Assembly (NCBI RefSeq): GCF_036370855.1
Contig: NC_088132.1
Coordinates: forward strand, 68,626,841-68,690,840
DNA length: 64,000 bases
Origin: Dromaius novaehollandiae
Lineage: Eukaryota; Chordata; Aves; Casuariiformes; Dromaiidae
Direction: 5' to 3'
Below the pieces are notes generated by a model. The model did no database searches. It was given only the letters and a program-made list of their open reading frames with translations, and was not told the origin of the DNA. The position numbers were made by a program, and so were the translations under genes. This document shows positions 12,890-25,900 of this stretch, one piece after another. The stretch's first letter is position 1. Each line of letters starts with the position of its first letter.

Positions 12890-14500
12890 CTATTTCAACA
12901 GGTGGCAAAAGGATCCATTATTTACTTTCTGAGCTTTGCAGTTCCAGGAAGGTCTACAGTTTTTCATCCAACCCAAAAATATATATCCCCGCATAATAAT
13001 TTTTAATGAATTATGTTAATTATATAATGAATAAATTAGGCCAAGAGTATCTAGCCATGATCAGAAGCTTCTCCTTCGGTCTGTCTCTAAACTGTACCTT
13101 ATCTCTGATTGACAGTTGAAGGCCTCGAGACAGTACATTGCTGAAAAAATATCACCTGAACATTTCCAAACACCAAGGAAGAAAATTGTACCGCCACCAC
13201 TGGAGAGATTAGCATACCAACACTACTGAAATGAAATACTATGCATTTTGACCGTGTCAGATCAAAACCAGCTATGCTTCTTACATTGTCCCACATTTCT
13301 TCTTTGTTTTATGATGAAAATGTTGAAAGCAGAAAAAAAGATCAAAGATATTAACATCCCTGAAGAAAACTCATTCATGCTCAGTCTAAGAACAGCTGAA
13401 ATCTCCTAACATCTTTCTGCATTGCCATTATAACAGGTACATAAATAATCTGTCTCCCAGGCACAATTGTATCAGACGAATCGTAACTACTCTAGCAGCT
13501 CTGTGTGGTAAGCAGCTAATTAATCCTGACTGTCAGTTATGCTTTGAAGAGTTTTCATCTTGTTTCTAAGGCAAAATTTGAGATACTTTTTGGTTAGACA
13601 GAGGTAACAAACCCAAATAATTGGCCTTAGTGAGATGTAGACCTAGCATCTCAGCAAAAACCCAGACAGCTGTTAAGAATGAATGGTCTGCTGAATCTCA
13701 CAGTTTGTAAGTAAAATAAAGACCACTTGGTCCAGATGACCAAGAGTATTAATGTCTCCTTGGAAGGCGGTGAATGACTGGCCACCTACAAACATGTCAT
13801 TGTCCCTGTGCACAGATGGCATCAATGAGCTCCCCGCTGCTGCCCAGAGTCAGGCTGCCGTTCCCTGCCACGGTTACCGGGGACAGCCCAGCACGAAGGA
13901 GCCTTTGTCTTCTCACAGGTCCCAGCCCTCCCCTTTGGGTTCATGCTCGCACGGAGAATAGGATATGCTGATCTTACAGGCAGCTTTCTGCTGGCCTTAA
14001 GCAAGAAGCATTGACAGGAGGTGCTTTTATGAGGCTTCTTGCAGGACAGCATATCTGAGAGTATTAGACATTATATGAGGACCCGTGAACCTGTGAATCC
14101 AGGTTAGGTGGATTCTCCTGGTTGCATAAGCCCGCATTGTGGTGAGGGTCTCACACTCCATTTCTCCTCTCCTTACCCCAACCCTGCCTTTTTTTTTTAT
14201 TGTACATGTGAGACTCTTCAGAGAACTTGTGAGACAATACATATTTGCTACTGGTGTAGAGATAGCAATGGTTTGTTTTCCTTTCCTTCTTTTTGCATGA
14301 AACCCCAGAGCCTGAAAAACATGAACGGATTGACAAAGAGCAGTTGATATAAGTGTTACCCAGGCAAGACATACATGAACATTAATAATGTTGTACCAAT
14401 ATTAGGGAACACTTTAAGGATCACCCTCATACTTTAACCTCTCCAGGATTTTGGGCACCTCAAAGCAGATTAGCAAAGTGGAGAATGGCACTGTGCTCAC
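12890..14500. other. Intergenic DNA with an AT-rich homeodomain-motif block
   Basis: At about 12,980-13,040 there is a very AT-rich run (gcataataatttttaatgaa, then ttaattatataatgaataaa) with several ATTA/TAAT cores. The rest is ordinary non-coding DNA. A ten-base T run at 14,189-14,198 directly followed by att reads on the minus strand as AATAAA fused to an A tract. Confidence 0.5.
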
Positions 14501-14529
14501 TTTCTGTGTTCTGGGTCAGGAAGTTTTCA

Positions 14530-14967
14530 ACTGGTCCAGACACTTTCTCCTCCTTCCTCAAACAAAAACACATCTCTACTGATCCACATTCTTGTCATGT
14601 CTTGTATAGACGTGCACAACCTCTTGTTCCTTGGCCTTAAGATGAGCACTACAGGAAGTCTGAAATTGTACAGCATGCAGCTACATGCCTCATAAACAAC
14701 GATGGCCAACGTGAGGAATTCACATCTGTGCTTTGCTAACTGCTTTTCATCCTCCTTCATTTTGGAACAGAGTTCAAGGTCCTTATCATAATCTACAAAG
14801 ACATCACTAAAATAACGATGAACTTCCTGGTTAAGGGGCTTCTTCATCCTCCAGAATAGCTCTGTGCCCCAGGGAGGATAATACTTCTGGGGTACACATT
14901 CTCCATTGCTTGAGATGCACACGATGTCTGCAGCTGAGTATCCAGGTTGGAAGAGGGCAGGCCAGGC
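14530..14967 (-). other. Unidentified 146-codon open frame, coding status uncertain
   Basis: On the minus strand, 146 codons lie open between a TGA at 14,968-14,970 and a TGA at 14,527-14,529. The first in-frame ATG is at 14,847, giving 106 residues. Upstream residues would need a non-ATG start or splicing, and an acceptor-like pyrimidine stretch ending ctgcag lies just before acatcgtg at about 14,927. The product looks protein-like: mixed composition, aromatic-rich YYPPWGTELFW, an acidic and basic helix-like run (VDYDKDLELCSKMKEDEKQL), then a hydrophobic segment (LTLAIVVYEACSCML). I recognise no family. It could be an exon of an unknown gene, a fragment of a retrocopy, or chance. The frame is clear, but its biology is not. 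Confidence 0.3.
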
Positions 14968-15134
14968 TCAGCGTGAGCCTGACTGTGGTGTTACAGAAGA
15001 ATACAGCTATTCTTCTTTAAGATGAAGGATTGGTGCTAATGCATGCTAAAAGAAGAGCAAAACACGCCAGCCTCCTTTAGTATACACATTCAGACCCTGT
15101 AGTAAAGCAAGGGGATGTGGAAGACAAGCAGAAG

Positions 15135-15360
15135 GATGGGGTGACCTTGTGGTTAGGGTGCTGCCTCCTGGCCTTATCCTACCTTTAGGGTCCTCTGACC
15201 AAATTTTTAAATCTTTTCATATGTTGGTGTCCCATTTATAAAATGATGACTTGAAGTACTATTTTGATCTCTTACCCAGGTAAAGTGAGATTTTGTTAAT
15301 GAATGATTGTAAGACATGGGCATAATATATCAAAGGGAAAATACCATTTGTTCTTGAATA
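15135..15360 (+). mobile_element. MIR/CORE-SINE-like tRNA-derived element
   Basis: The stretch begins gaccttgtggttagggtgct, like the tRNA-derived head of MIR-type SINEs. It continues with a diverged middle and cccatttataaaatgatga (about 15,231-15,249), matching the well-known 'catctgtaaaatggggata' block. It then has ttacccaggtaaagtgag and ttaatgaatgattgtaagac, matching the part before the 3' tail. The order of these blocks is correct for a plus-strand copy. It is old and non-functional. Confidence 0.6.
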
Positions 15361-15839
15361 TATGGTCCTATTTGGAGAAAAGCAAAATTAGCACCTAGAT
15401 ATCAATGTTTATTTTCTATAGTTACAAATGGTGGACAGAAAAAGAATTCAAGATATGTTCAATTAAAGCTTTGGAGCTGCTTAGGTGAAAGTCACCATAA
15501 AACGGCTCATTATTATATTTCTTTTCTGTAATAAAGAATAGAAACCTTACCCTTTTTTTCACTGAGCATTGCTTTCTTTAGGCAGCACATTTGACACTGT
15601 TGAAACTGTTTCTTCCTCAAATGCCAAGACCATGTTTTCTACTAAATGATGCTAGTCCTTACCCAGAGCCCATGACAGATCTTCTTAGCTGTGCTTGTCT
15701 GAAAAGTTACCGTGATGATGCCATACTGCGCTTACAAATGAGACCAAATCACTGCTACCCAGTATCAGCCCATGCCACAGTTAAACCTGAAATAATAGCT
15801 TACTACTGATCCTGAAGAATCTGTTAAGCTGAGGAAGAA

Positions 15840-16035
15840 ATGATGCTCAAACGGTGTATCACCCCACAGCCCTGCTCCAGCCAGCGGGTCGTGCAGGCAC
15901 GTGTGCTCGTGCCCTGCCGGGGCTGCTCTGCGCAGAGCAGATGGTGCCGGGAGGCGCAGGGGAGCTGGGAGAGGAGAGCTGCTGCCTGCGCAGACCTTCC
16001 TGGTCACAGGAGCGCAGGCAGGAGACAGAGCCAGG
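15840..16035. other. Small GC/CpG-rich patch
   Basis: About 200 bases with raised GC and clustered CpG (for example gccagcgggtcgtgc and gccgggaggcgcaggg) sit within AT-rich DNA. Open frames on both strands conflict and are unrecognised. No promoter elements or exon are apparent. Confidence 0.4.
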
Positions 16036-16039
16036 GAGG

Positions 16040-18060
16040 ATGTGTCAGGCTGCACACAGCAAACTGTGAAGCAAAACAGAACTGTTAGATCTAATTTTAT
16101 GTATAGTAGAATTAGCAGTGTGTCTAAAGTCAAGGGAGATGCTCAACTCCTTTTATTTTGTCTTGGAAAATCATATCATAAGAAATTACTTAGTCTAGCT
16201 GGGATTTAATAAAGCAGTTCTATCACATTTTATGTTGTGGAAAATTATGTTGAAAGAAGAACATATTCGGTAAAGAAAGAGGGTTTGCCCTTTGCTAATG
16301 GCTGCTCCCTGAGAAAAGGAGGATGTTTGCTGTGAGGACTTGCTGTTCCACTGCCGCCCTGGAGCTCCCGGGACACGGTTCGTATTAGCACTGATGGGAG
16401 TCGCTCCTGCGTGCGAAAGCAAGGCAGCAGAACAATGCTACTCATTCCTTCTCTTCTTTAAAGTTTTTGTAATTTTGTGAATAACTAATTGCTATTTTGA
16501 AATCAGTGAGATCCAAAGTTGCAAAATTAGGAATATATCTCTGTAAAAAAAGTGATAAATCCTGACAGCGTGAAATTGTTATTACAGATACAAGAAACAG
16601 TGGTATGAAATGAAGCCAGTCATGTTGCAACAGGTAAATCTGTTTTGATTATCAAATGAATAGAAAGTTTAGGGATTATTCCCAGTTAATTTGATATACA
16701 TGATATTCATTCCCTTTTCTGTACACACTAAATATTTCTATATTAGCCAACGAAGTTAGACAATCCATTGACCTGAAGGCTTTGCTCTCATTTGCAGTTT
16801 AATATGCCAATAAGAATGATGTAATTTCCTAAGAATGAATAACTATGGGCTAGCTGGGAGCTAATGGGCCAAGGTGTGCAGAGAAACAATCAAACCCTTC
16901 TGGTCATTAATCCCCAGGATCAACACGTTCTGGTTATTACTGGGTAATTATTTAATAAAGTCCCTTTCAACAGGAAGAGAACCACTTTCTCTGAGCACAA
17001 CATGCAATGTATCTGTCATGGTTTATTCATTCTGGTTGAATCTGATTCTCACTCTGGAGGATGCATTCTTGGAAGATAATATATCTATTTTAATGTTTCT
17101 GTTGTTTTCAATACTGCAAAAACAAGAGATGACGATGTTTATGAACTCTTTCAATCTGAAGCATTTTTTAAAAAAGCAATGCACATTAAAGGCAGTGTTT
17201 TGGGCTGGGCATAAAGAGTAGTGGTGAAGGGAAATGATAATTTTGAAGGAGACACACCTGCATCTGTGACTAGGAGAAGATGACATATAATTTGAGTTTA
17301 ATATCTCCTGCCACAAATATTTTTGCCCTTTGCTGTCCAGAAATGGAATGAGATTTAATGTACTATTTGATTTACTATTAAATGTATTTTTGAAATAATT
17401 TCTTTGAAGAGTAGGTAGTCTTCAAAAAGAATTATCTTGAGCTGTTTTAGCTGGACGCATATGTTACATGGCAGTTAAGTGTAAGTCTTAAACTCAGGCT
17501 GCCATGCCAAAGTTATAGGAATTCAAGATAAATTTAAATTTCTAGAGTATTCACTTAACATTAGTATTTTTTGTGTAGGCTCATAGAGTAAGTTCATTGA
17601 ATAGAATATGTAAAATCTTAAATGAATATTCATGAATAGTTCTTTTTCCCTGCAGTACTTGGCCAGCTAAACTGATCAACTTCTCAAATCAAATTAGAAA
17701 GCAGATCCTTCCCTTTCCTTTGTGAACACTTTATGAGTTTAGGTACTGATCCAGACTTAGTGGGAATTAAATATAGTCAAAATTATTTCAATCCCTGATC
17801 AGTAGCAGTCTGATCTTTTTCATGATTAAAAGGCACTTTTCCAAGAAACAGATACCACTGTCAGCAGCCTGAAATGAGAACTCTAAGTGCCTTATTGATA
17901 CTCCTTGGTTCAATGGAGCTGTTATGAATTCATATAAACAATGAACAAGATTGTACCTCCTAATACCTTCAGATCTGTAGTTTTCTATTCTAATTACAGA
18001 TCTGTGATGGAAAATCAATGGGAGCATCTTTGTAGCCATTTACTGTACAACAAAACCTGA
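16040..18060. other. Intergenic DNA, including a possible conserved block at 16.66-16.96 kb
   Basis: Non-coding. The part at about 16,660-16,960 is free of visible repeats and carries several developmental-type motifs (cccagttaatttgatatac, gctagctgggagctaatggg, ggtcattaatccccaggat, with an OTX/CRX-like taatcc). Its function is unproven. Open frames such as the 115-codon plus-strand one at 16,874-17,221 are not recognisable proteins. Confidence 0.4.
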
Positions 18061-18067
18061 AGAAGAA

Positions 18068-18525
18068 GTTGATCAGCTGGAGCAAATCCAGTGGAGGGCT
18101 ACTGGGATGCTCAGGGCTGGGGCACCTGCCCTGCAAGGAGAGGCTGAGGGACCGGGGCTCCTTCAGCCTGGAGAAGGCAAGGTTTTGGGGGGCCTCAAAG
18201 CAGCCTTCCGCACATATGAGGAGGGTATCGAAAAGACAAAGCATTGCACTCCGTGCAGCAGCGCATGGTGGGAGGACGAGAGATGACAGGTATAAGTTGA
18301 AAGCAGAAATGTTCAAGTGGATATAAAGGACAGCTTTCCCCCACAAGGACAGCGGATCAGGTTGCCCAGGGAGGCTGTGTGGTCTCCATCCTTGGGGGTT
18401 TTCAAGACCAGACTGGATAAAGCCTTGAGCAACCTGATCTGACCTCTCAGTTGATGCTGCTCTGAGCAGAAGGCTGGAGGAGAGACTGCCTGTGGTCCCT
18501 GCCAGGCTCCGTTACTCTGCAATCT
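18068..18525 (+). mobile_element. CR1 LINE, 3' end, diverged and 5'-truncated
   Basis: This is a clear CR1 (chicken repeat 1 type) 3' end in sense orientation. In order it contains gatcagctggagcaaatcca, ggagaggctgagggacc, ttcagcctggagaaggcaag, aggttgcccagggaggctgt, tctccatccttgggggtttt, caagaccagactggataaag and ccttgagcaacctgatctga, each almost identical to CR1 consensus blocks. It then ends around gtggtccctgccagg and ttactctgcaatct, the decayed form of the CR1 terminus. The reverse-transcriptase coding region upstream is missing, as in most CR1 copies, which insert 5'-truncated. Several indels and substitutions show that it is old. It is the strongest evidence in the window for a bird or reptile source. 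Confidence 0.93.
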
Positions 18526-18529
18526 CAAC

Positions 18530-21500
18530 CCCATTTAGGAGACAGTCCACAGACAACTCTGGTCCTATTTGCTTAAATGGTGGCAATACTGAATTTGATG
18601 AAGCATGCAATTTCTTCAGACTGAAATGGCATGCAAATCTCTTCATTTTTAAAACAAGGTTATAGTTTGAAACTCTTATTAACTCTCTCTTTTGTTTCTA
18701 CTGTTTTCTGTTCAATGCCTGACTCTTACTGTGACACACTCATGCCAGCTGACCACACTTTTCTGTATCGCATGACTTTTCATTTCAAGTAATGGTTCTC
18801 TCTTACAAGCTAAGAAGCTAATTTAGGATGTTTTATTGTGTGCTTACAGTCATTCTTTCATCACTGTTTTTTCTATATGCGTTGACCATCCAATGTTCTC
18901 TTCTTCAGTGTGAGCAGTCCTTGAAAACTGACTGGATCCCTGGGCATAACAGAGCTGATACTGAATATGCAAGGTTTGTACAGTCTGTATTTGCATTTAT
19001 AGTTGAGTCGAGTGAATATTTCTTCTCCTAGGATTGAATTGGCTCAGCTTGGAAATCCTCATCTCTGTGAGGATTCAGCAGTGCACATCTGCTGTCTGTT
19101 CATTTCTCAAATGCTTGGTGCCTTATTTACCATCTTCTGCTGTTACCATATAAATGTTAAGTATAATGGAGTTTGTTTCATGCCTTACTCACTGCTTAGG
19201 TTATGAGCAAGCTGCTGTGCACTGGCGCTCTAGAAACTATAGCTAATGGTGTTTTTTCAAAATTTAGGGAAAGTTCTCCCTGTTATCTTATAAGAAACAT
19301 GCCAAATCATTACCCAGTTCATGCACCCCAGTTTTAGAGCACTCATTTTTCAGTCATGACACTGTATGGAATGAGGTCAAGTATATGTTACCAAAGTCAA
19401 TGCTTCAGGCAAGTTACCTTTAGCCACTCAATAAATGAAAACAGCTTTGTCTGATAAAACTTGTTTTCCATAAAATCACATTGGCTCAAGTTAATTATTC
19501 TCATCCGCTAATTTTTTACTAGTTGAACTTATGTGACAGACTAGATAAACTCTACCTAATGTCAGCCAAGGAGGCTCAATGAATTAGGTGCTTCTCCAGC
19601 TACAACTGGAAGACCGATACGGCAGGTAGCAGAGAAGAGTGGGGGCAGCAGGTAGTTCGGATGTTGCTTTGGGAAGTGCCTCAGGTAGCAGCTCTGAGTG
19701 CTGGTAAGTGCTAGAACATGTTGCTGTGGAAAACGCACAAAAAAAAGAAAAAATAGAATATCCTAGGGAACAACTGAGGAACTGTAAAGAGTAAACCCTA
19801 GTACAACTGGGTTTTCTGGGTTTTCTCAGTCTCTTACTGTAGAAGAAGAGTGTGGACTCTGGAAAAAAAAAGCAGGGAGAAGGCAAGGAGCATGGAAAAA
19901 GCAGAAAATGGGTGAGGCCAAATAGGCCCTAACCTTTGAGGTGAGTGGTATCTTTTTCTTGTCTGCAGTGCAAAAACCTTCACTGTTTGGGCAGAATAAA
20001 GAGCAGCAGTGGCAGTCGTGTTGCTATGGCAGATGTAAGATAGCTCATTTTCTGGGGGCTGAATCTCCTACAATTGATTATTTGATTTCCTACTATTTTG
20101 CCTGAGATTGCTATCAAATTAACCCGCCATCTGTCATTGTTTGCTCCTGCTGAAGTGTGGACAACATTATAGCTCTTTAAGTTCTCAGTTATTTTCTCTG
20201 GCCTTTCCAAAAACTTATTTTAAATAGAAAATCTAGGGCTAGAATTTTCCACAGTAATTTTTTTTGTGACTTGTGTAGCAGTTACCTGGCCCTGTAGACT
20301 CAAATGTTTATCCCCTGTATATAGTTTGGTGTCCTTCTCTGGTTGCTGCTGGCCTGGGAACCACTTCATCATTGTCATGAAAATAATTAATCTAATACCT
20401 CATCTTGCCTTTTTCCAGGTACAGAACAGTAAATGATTATAGAAAGACTTACTAATGAGGTAGAAACTACTGTTCAGTAAACAGGTGCCTATTTTGCTTC
20501 TAGTTTTTCTGTTCTTAAAACGCTTCAGTGAAAGTTGCTTTGTTCTTTGCCCTGCCTGTAATGGATTTTTCTCTAACATTGCTAACTTTTCTTATTACAC
20601 TTTCCCACACTTTGTGAGCTAGACATTATATTTGCTTTACCTTTTCCTCCTCGTCTCTTTTTATATGTCTAGCTTCTGTCTTGTCTTCATTTATCCAATA
20701 GGAACCTTTGCTCAAAAAAGTCCTCAGTCTCGCCTGTAGCTTTTTGAGCATCTGAAACTTTTCTTAAAGGAATACAGTGTTCATTCTTACTCCTGCTCTT
20801 TTTTTCTGAATTTTTCTTCCAGATAAAGTTGCCTAAAACTTTCCTCAGGTGCAAGAAAAGAACTGTTTCCTTTTTATCGTTACTGAAGGTAATCCATTGA
20901 ATCTTATTTTACAGGATTCAGAAGGAACTGGAACAGGTGAAGCTTTCAGACCTTGAAAGACTTATAAGCAGGAATGTAAATGAAACTTCAGGGAGACCCC
21001 CCCCCCCCCAACTTTTAAAAATGATCCTTTAGTGCTAAATTAAAACTTTTCAAAATGCACAGGAAGTTAAAAAAACCAAAAACACCAGTTAGTAGTCTGA
21101 AGAGATGAATAGATAAGGATGGAGTCCTGTAGCGTGCCAAGTAGCATCCAAGCCAAAGATGCAAATATCGATATAACAACCTGGCGAAAACTACAGTCTT
21201 ATCACATATACTGTTCTAATTGGTTTACTGTGTTCAGTCTATCCATACATGTTAAATACGGAAAAAAGAAGAACTAAAAAAAGAAAAACAAACCAACTCA
21301 TAGGTGGCATGCCCAGATTTCAAGCTGCCACCCATTTTTTTTCTTTCTTCTCATTATGCACACAGAACTCTGGTTTCAGGACCCTAAGGTGAGCAGTGGT
21401 GCCTGTGATATATGGTGCCATTCTTCTGCCTACCTGTTACCTGCTTTATTTGTCTTAACCAGCTTAAAACCAATGTTTTTAACATTGCAGACATGCAAGT

Positions 21501-22980
21501 CCTCCCACTAGATTTCTGCATTGCCAATTACATTAAATGTCTTGTCGTAAATGAGGAATTTCCAGTTCTTTTTGCTTCCCACTGCAAGTGCCAGCAATTG
21601 GAGTACTATTTCTTTTCATATTTTCTGTCATTGTAGGTCAATTTTTTTCAGGATTTTCTGAGTTAGTGTCTATGTTACATTTGTCTCCTTTGCATATTCC
21701 CTTATATTTTTAAAGTAATACCTTCCCTATCGCTCTGCTTGCTTCCATTCCTAATAATTGTTGTTGCAACACAGGAGATACAGGTCATCCAGTCTTTCAG
21801 AAAGCTGTACTATTTAAGGCTGTGCAGAAAGAAAAACTGTTTCATTCTAGTAATATGGCTAGTGATGTGCCTCTATTATTGTTTTCCTGTTCCTATCTCA
21901 CTAATGGGGACAGAAAAAAAAGGGATGAGCTTCTTCTCTAATCTGTCTCACTTTGTTTGATATTGTATTGGTCCCAGTGTATGTCATCATTAGTGGAGGG
22001 TTTCCAGATGTGTTCATAATTCTATCCAGTTCGTGCAGTTAAAGCGAAATCTCAAGATTTGTGCTTTTCTTTCTTCCTCCAAGGAAACAACACACACAAT
22101 CCTATTGTCCTTGCGTCCATTACTGAAGTTTCACTCATAGCAATCTGGAATAACAGACAGGAAAGGCTTATAATCTTGTATTGATAATGGTTGTTCATAA
22201 TTTCGGTGTGGCTGAAGAACTTCTCTTGGTTGATGCTTACTTCATACCACAAGGATGCCCGTTAGGTTACATCCTCTGTAGTTGTGTTTTGCTTCTTCAT
22301 AGACAGGTTTTTTGGCAGTCAGCTTGCTGAAAACCAGGTAACCATCTGATCATGCGAGATTGTGCTTTATATTTTGAGTCATAGCCTGCATGTCCTCTTA
22401 CAGAGACAGGGTACATATATGTTATTACTGTAATTCCTCTGAAATCTAAGCATCTTCTTCCTTAGCCATGCTGGCTGTTCTGCCACCTTTCAGATCAAAT
22501 TTTTAAAGGCTTTCCTAAACAAAAGCAGGGGCTCTGTAGGAGCCTGATGCTTATCCCTCCATGCTGGCATGAAGATTTTGTCAGCCGCTTACTGCTTATG
22601 TATGAAGCCGAGGCACCCTCTGCTAACACCAGTGCTGTAACGCAGGTGCTGGTGCATCCAGCCAAACGCACCTGGCCAGAATGGGGCACCTCAAGGACTG
22701 CAAAGATAAACTGAGTTACATTGCTGTCCCCCCGCATATATGGGCAACAGCAGATCTGTTTCCTTGTTGCCTGCACATCTTCTACCTTATGTATTCCTTG
22801 GGCAAACCAACTACAAAAGCAACTACTACAGGAAGAAAGCAATGAAAATGGGTCCCAGGGAGTTCACTGAGAGTTATAACCAGTACACTGTGAATAGCAA
22901 ACAGGAGGAAGCATGCCTTGGCTTAGGGATGTGGCCAGGGCATTGGATATTGATATGAATGAGAGAAAGGAAAGATTAAG
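18530..22980. other. Intergenic DNA with a 13-base C run
   Basis: Mostly AT-rich non-coding sequence. A homopolymer of 13 C lies at 20,997-21,009. Open frames of 60-115 codons are scattered on both strands without recognisable content. No gene or clear repeat is seen. Confidence 0.6.
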
Positions 22981-22984
22981 AGAA

Positions 22985-22997
22985 GTTGCTAAGCAAC
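22985..22997. promoter_or_regulatory. Palindromic RFX X-box motif
   Basis: gttgctaagcaac is a perfect inverted repeat with half-sites GTTGCT and AGCAAC separated by one base. It matches the X-box consensus RYYNYY-N(1-3)-RRNRAC bound by RFX transcription factors. It lies in intergenic DNA about 24 kb upstream of the PLCXD3 exon. The motif match is exact. Binding or use is inference only. Confidence 0.4.
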
Positions 22998-22999
22998 GA

Positions 23000-25900
23000 G
23001 GGAAATTATTCTTGGAAATGACATTTGGACTGAAAAGGGCCAATGTCTGATCTAAGCCTTCCTGTTGCAGAGGGGTTAACTTAATAAGACTGCTATGCAG
23101 CTATCTGCAGTGGGCTCTTCACTGTCTTAAATGGAAGTTACTTAATAGCAAGAGAACTGATTTAAAGACGGAGAAGTTGTAACTTGCAGAAGTGAAATGG
23201 GCTAAGATAAAACTAGAGGGAAAAGACAAGATAATAACTGCTTGCAATGAGAGAGGTGAAGCCCTGTCATTGCTGGAGTTCGAGCACAGATAGCACTGTG
23301 AAAAAGAGCACATAACTGTTCAGTACATCAATTTGTTTCTGCGCGGTATATTTACAAGTGGCGTGTTAGGTATTTTTTGTTTAAGAATATGATATAACAG
23401 TATAGTAACACGTTGGAAAACATAATGTTGTGCAAAAAGGAACAGAATTATAATGGATCACAACAGTCACTTATGTATTGGCCTCCTGAATTCGCATTCA
23501 GTATCAGTATAAGAATCATATATAGCTCATTCCCAACAGCTAGTCTAAGAAGAGTTCCCTGATGGCACCACCAGATGTGTCTATCTATGCCACACACAGG
23601 AACTTATTATTTAGTGTTGTCCTGGCAAGGCCAAGATCTTTAAAGCAGTCTATGGATCAGATCAGATCCACAGCACTGGCAAGGCACCCAAATTACCACT
23701 GATTTCAACAGGAATTTGAGTTTTTGAGTGTCTCACAAATTTGGTGGTAGCTCCTACCAAAGGATCTTGACTCTCTTGTCAGATTCTAAACAGTATCAAG
23801 AGTACACATATGAAGTGTTTATTTCTAATAACTTTAATAATCAAGAAGCTTTATGAATAATACTCCTAGCAGGCAATGTTTTTTGTAATGTGCCTCATAG
23901 CACTGTGAGGCCAGAGTCAGCTTACTCTGGTGGAAGGAAGAGAACTGCAAGAGAGCTCTGCAGGGTTCTGGTTTCTGCCTGAGCAGATGGAGGCACTAGA
24001 CAGCCCCAGGGAGCAAAGCACAGGCTCACGCTAAGATACAGAAAAATCCTGTTTCTGTGATCCTAAACTCTAACAATTACAATTTAACCATGTTGTCTCT
24101 CACCAGTCATTTAGTCTAGCTCTGTGTGTTGAGCTAAGTAGTGTTAAGTTTTGTACTAATTGAAACTAAGAATCTAATTTTGCACTGTTCTCTAGTGTGG
24201 ACAACAGCCCTGCTATAAAAGGATTGTATCAGTACAGATCCTTCCTGTAAATTCAGTAACATAAGCTGTGTGAGAGTAACAGCCTTTCCATTATGAAACC
24301 ATCACATGACATTAGCAAGGAAAAAGCATACGTTAAAAACAAAGACCATTTCGGTATTTTAATTTTGAAGTTGATCTCATAAAATGTTAAGGCCTAAACA
24401 TACTATCATCTTAACCCCTTTTGCTGTCCCTGTAGCTAGACACATACAAGAGGAGTAGGACCTGTGATTCCTGAATTTATTGCTGACCCATCTTCTGCTT
24501 TGTCGTATGGTTTATGCTTACATCTCTGCTGCACCAAAAACCAAAAAACCCAACTCTACCGAGAAAAATAATGCCCAAGCAGTGCATGTTTGCTGCCAAG
24601 GTTTTAAAGCATGTCAAAATCCTGAAATAATGTCATTGGCTATGCATCTGGGGGAAAAAAAAACTGTTTGAAGTGAAAACCAACTTTTGATTGAAATACC
24701 CTGTTCTGCATCTGCAGACACTAGTCCATTTTCCTCAAATAGATCTACCAAAGATGATTTCCCTCACAAATAAAAAGCCATTTGGGAGCAGAAAAAGTAG
24801 ACAAGCTTGTTCTCCTTTTCCAGTTTATGAATAAAAATGAAGTGTGAGAGAGAAATTTATTGGTTCTGAAATCTTGAAGGACATAGTCAGCAGAAACTAT
24901 CTGTTCAGTTCACTGTATTTCTTAATAAATCAGTTTTTAATGTAGAATATGATTCGATAAGCTTATTTTTTTCTTCTGTGTCCAGCAAATTCAAAGCAAT
25001 TTAACAAATGAAACTACTCTTAAATTCTGTTGCAGTATTTTACCTGACTTCCAGTTTCCATCTAAGTGTTGCTGAGACATATCACAAGCACAAAGTTTCT
25101 GGTAAACAAGGCGTACACTGTTTACATCTGTGTTAGCAACTATTGTAAACGATTATGTAGCTTAACATGGTTATTCAGTCTTATTTAATCTTGTGAATAT
25201 ATTGTGTGTATCCTTGTGCTATCAGGAGGATTTAGGAAATCTATTGAAAGAACTATAGCAGTTGGAAATTCACATGTAATTATAGCTCTCACAATGTGAA
25301 TCAACTTTTCTTTGGGAAAATAAAAGGAGAATAAGATTAAGATGCATGACGACATAAACGAAGACCTCTTCTGTGGTGCTGGTATGGTGTTTTACATGAA
25401 TTTATCCTGATAAAACTGTCTAGATCAGGTTTTTGAATCAGTCTGGCATAATCTGAGCATTATGAGATGTTAGAAACTCACAAGACAGCATGGTGGGATG
25501 TGTATTTGCCATCGCTAAGTAGCAGTGAAATGCACCAGACACGGCTAAGGAGACAGAAAGCAGACGTGGCAGGAAAAACAGGCACTGGAAGCTGCAAAAA
25601 GAGAGGTGCTAATGGAGCTTGAGTGCATGTCCATTTTCACAGACATATCCCATTTCAGCGAACTCCCTTTGCCCAGTCCAGAGCACAGCAAGCAAAGGAC
25701 TACGGGAATTGCAGCAGTTGGACGTGCCTCAATCGAATGTGCACAGCCCACAGGCAAGGCTGGCTTAATCATCATTAGAAATCATTCCAGGTCTGAGTCT
25801 AAAATGATACAAAATTGCTAGAAACAAGCAGTACCAAAACTGAAGAATCTTTAAGTTCATCTCTGATTAAACCAATTCAGAGAAAGCACAAGGCCAATGT

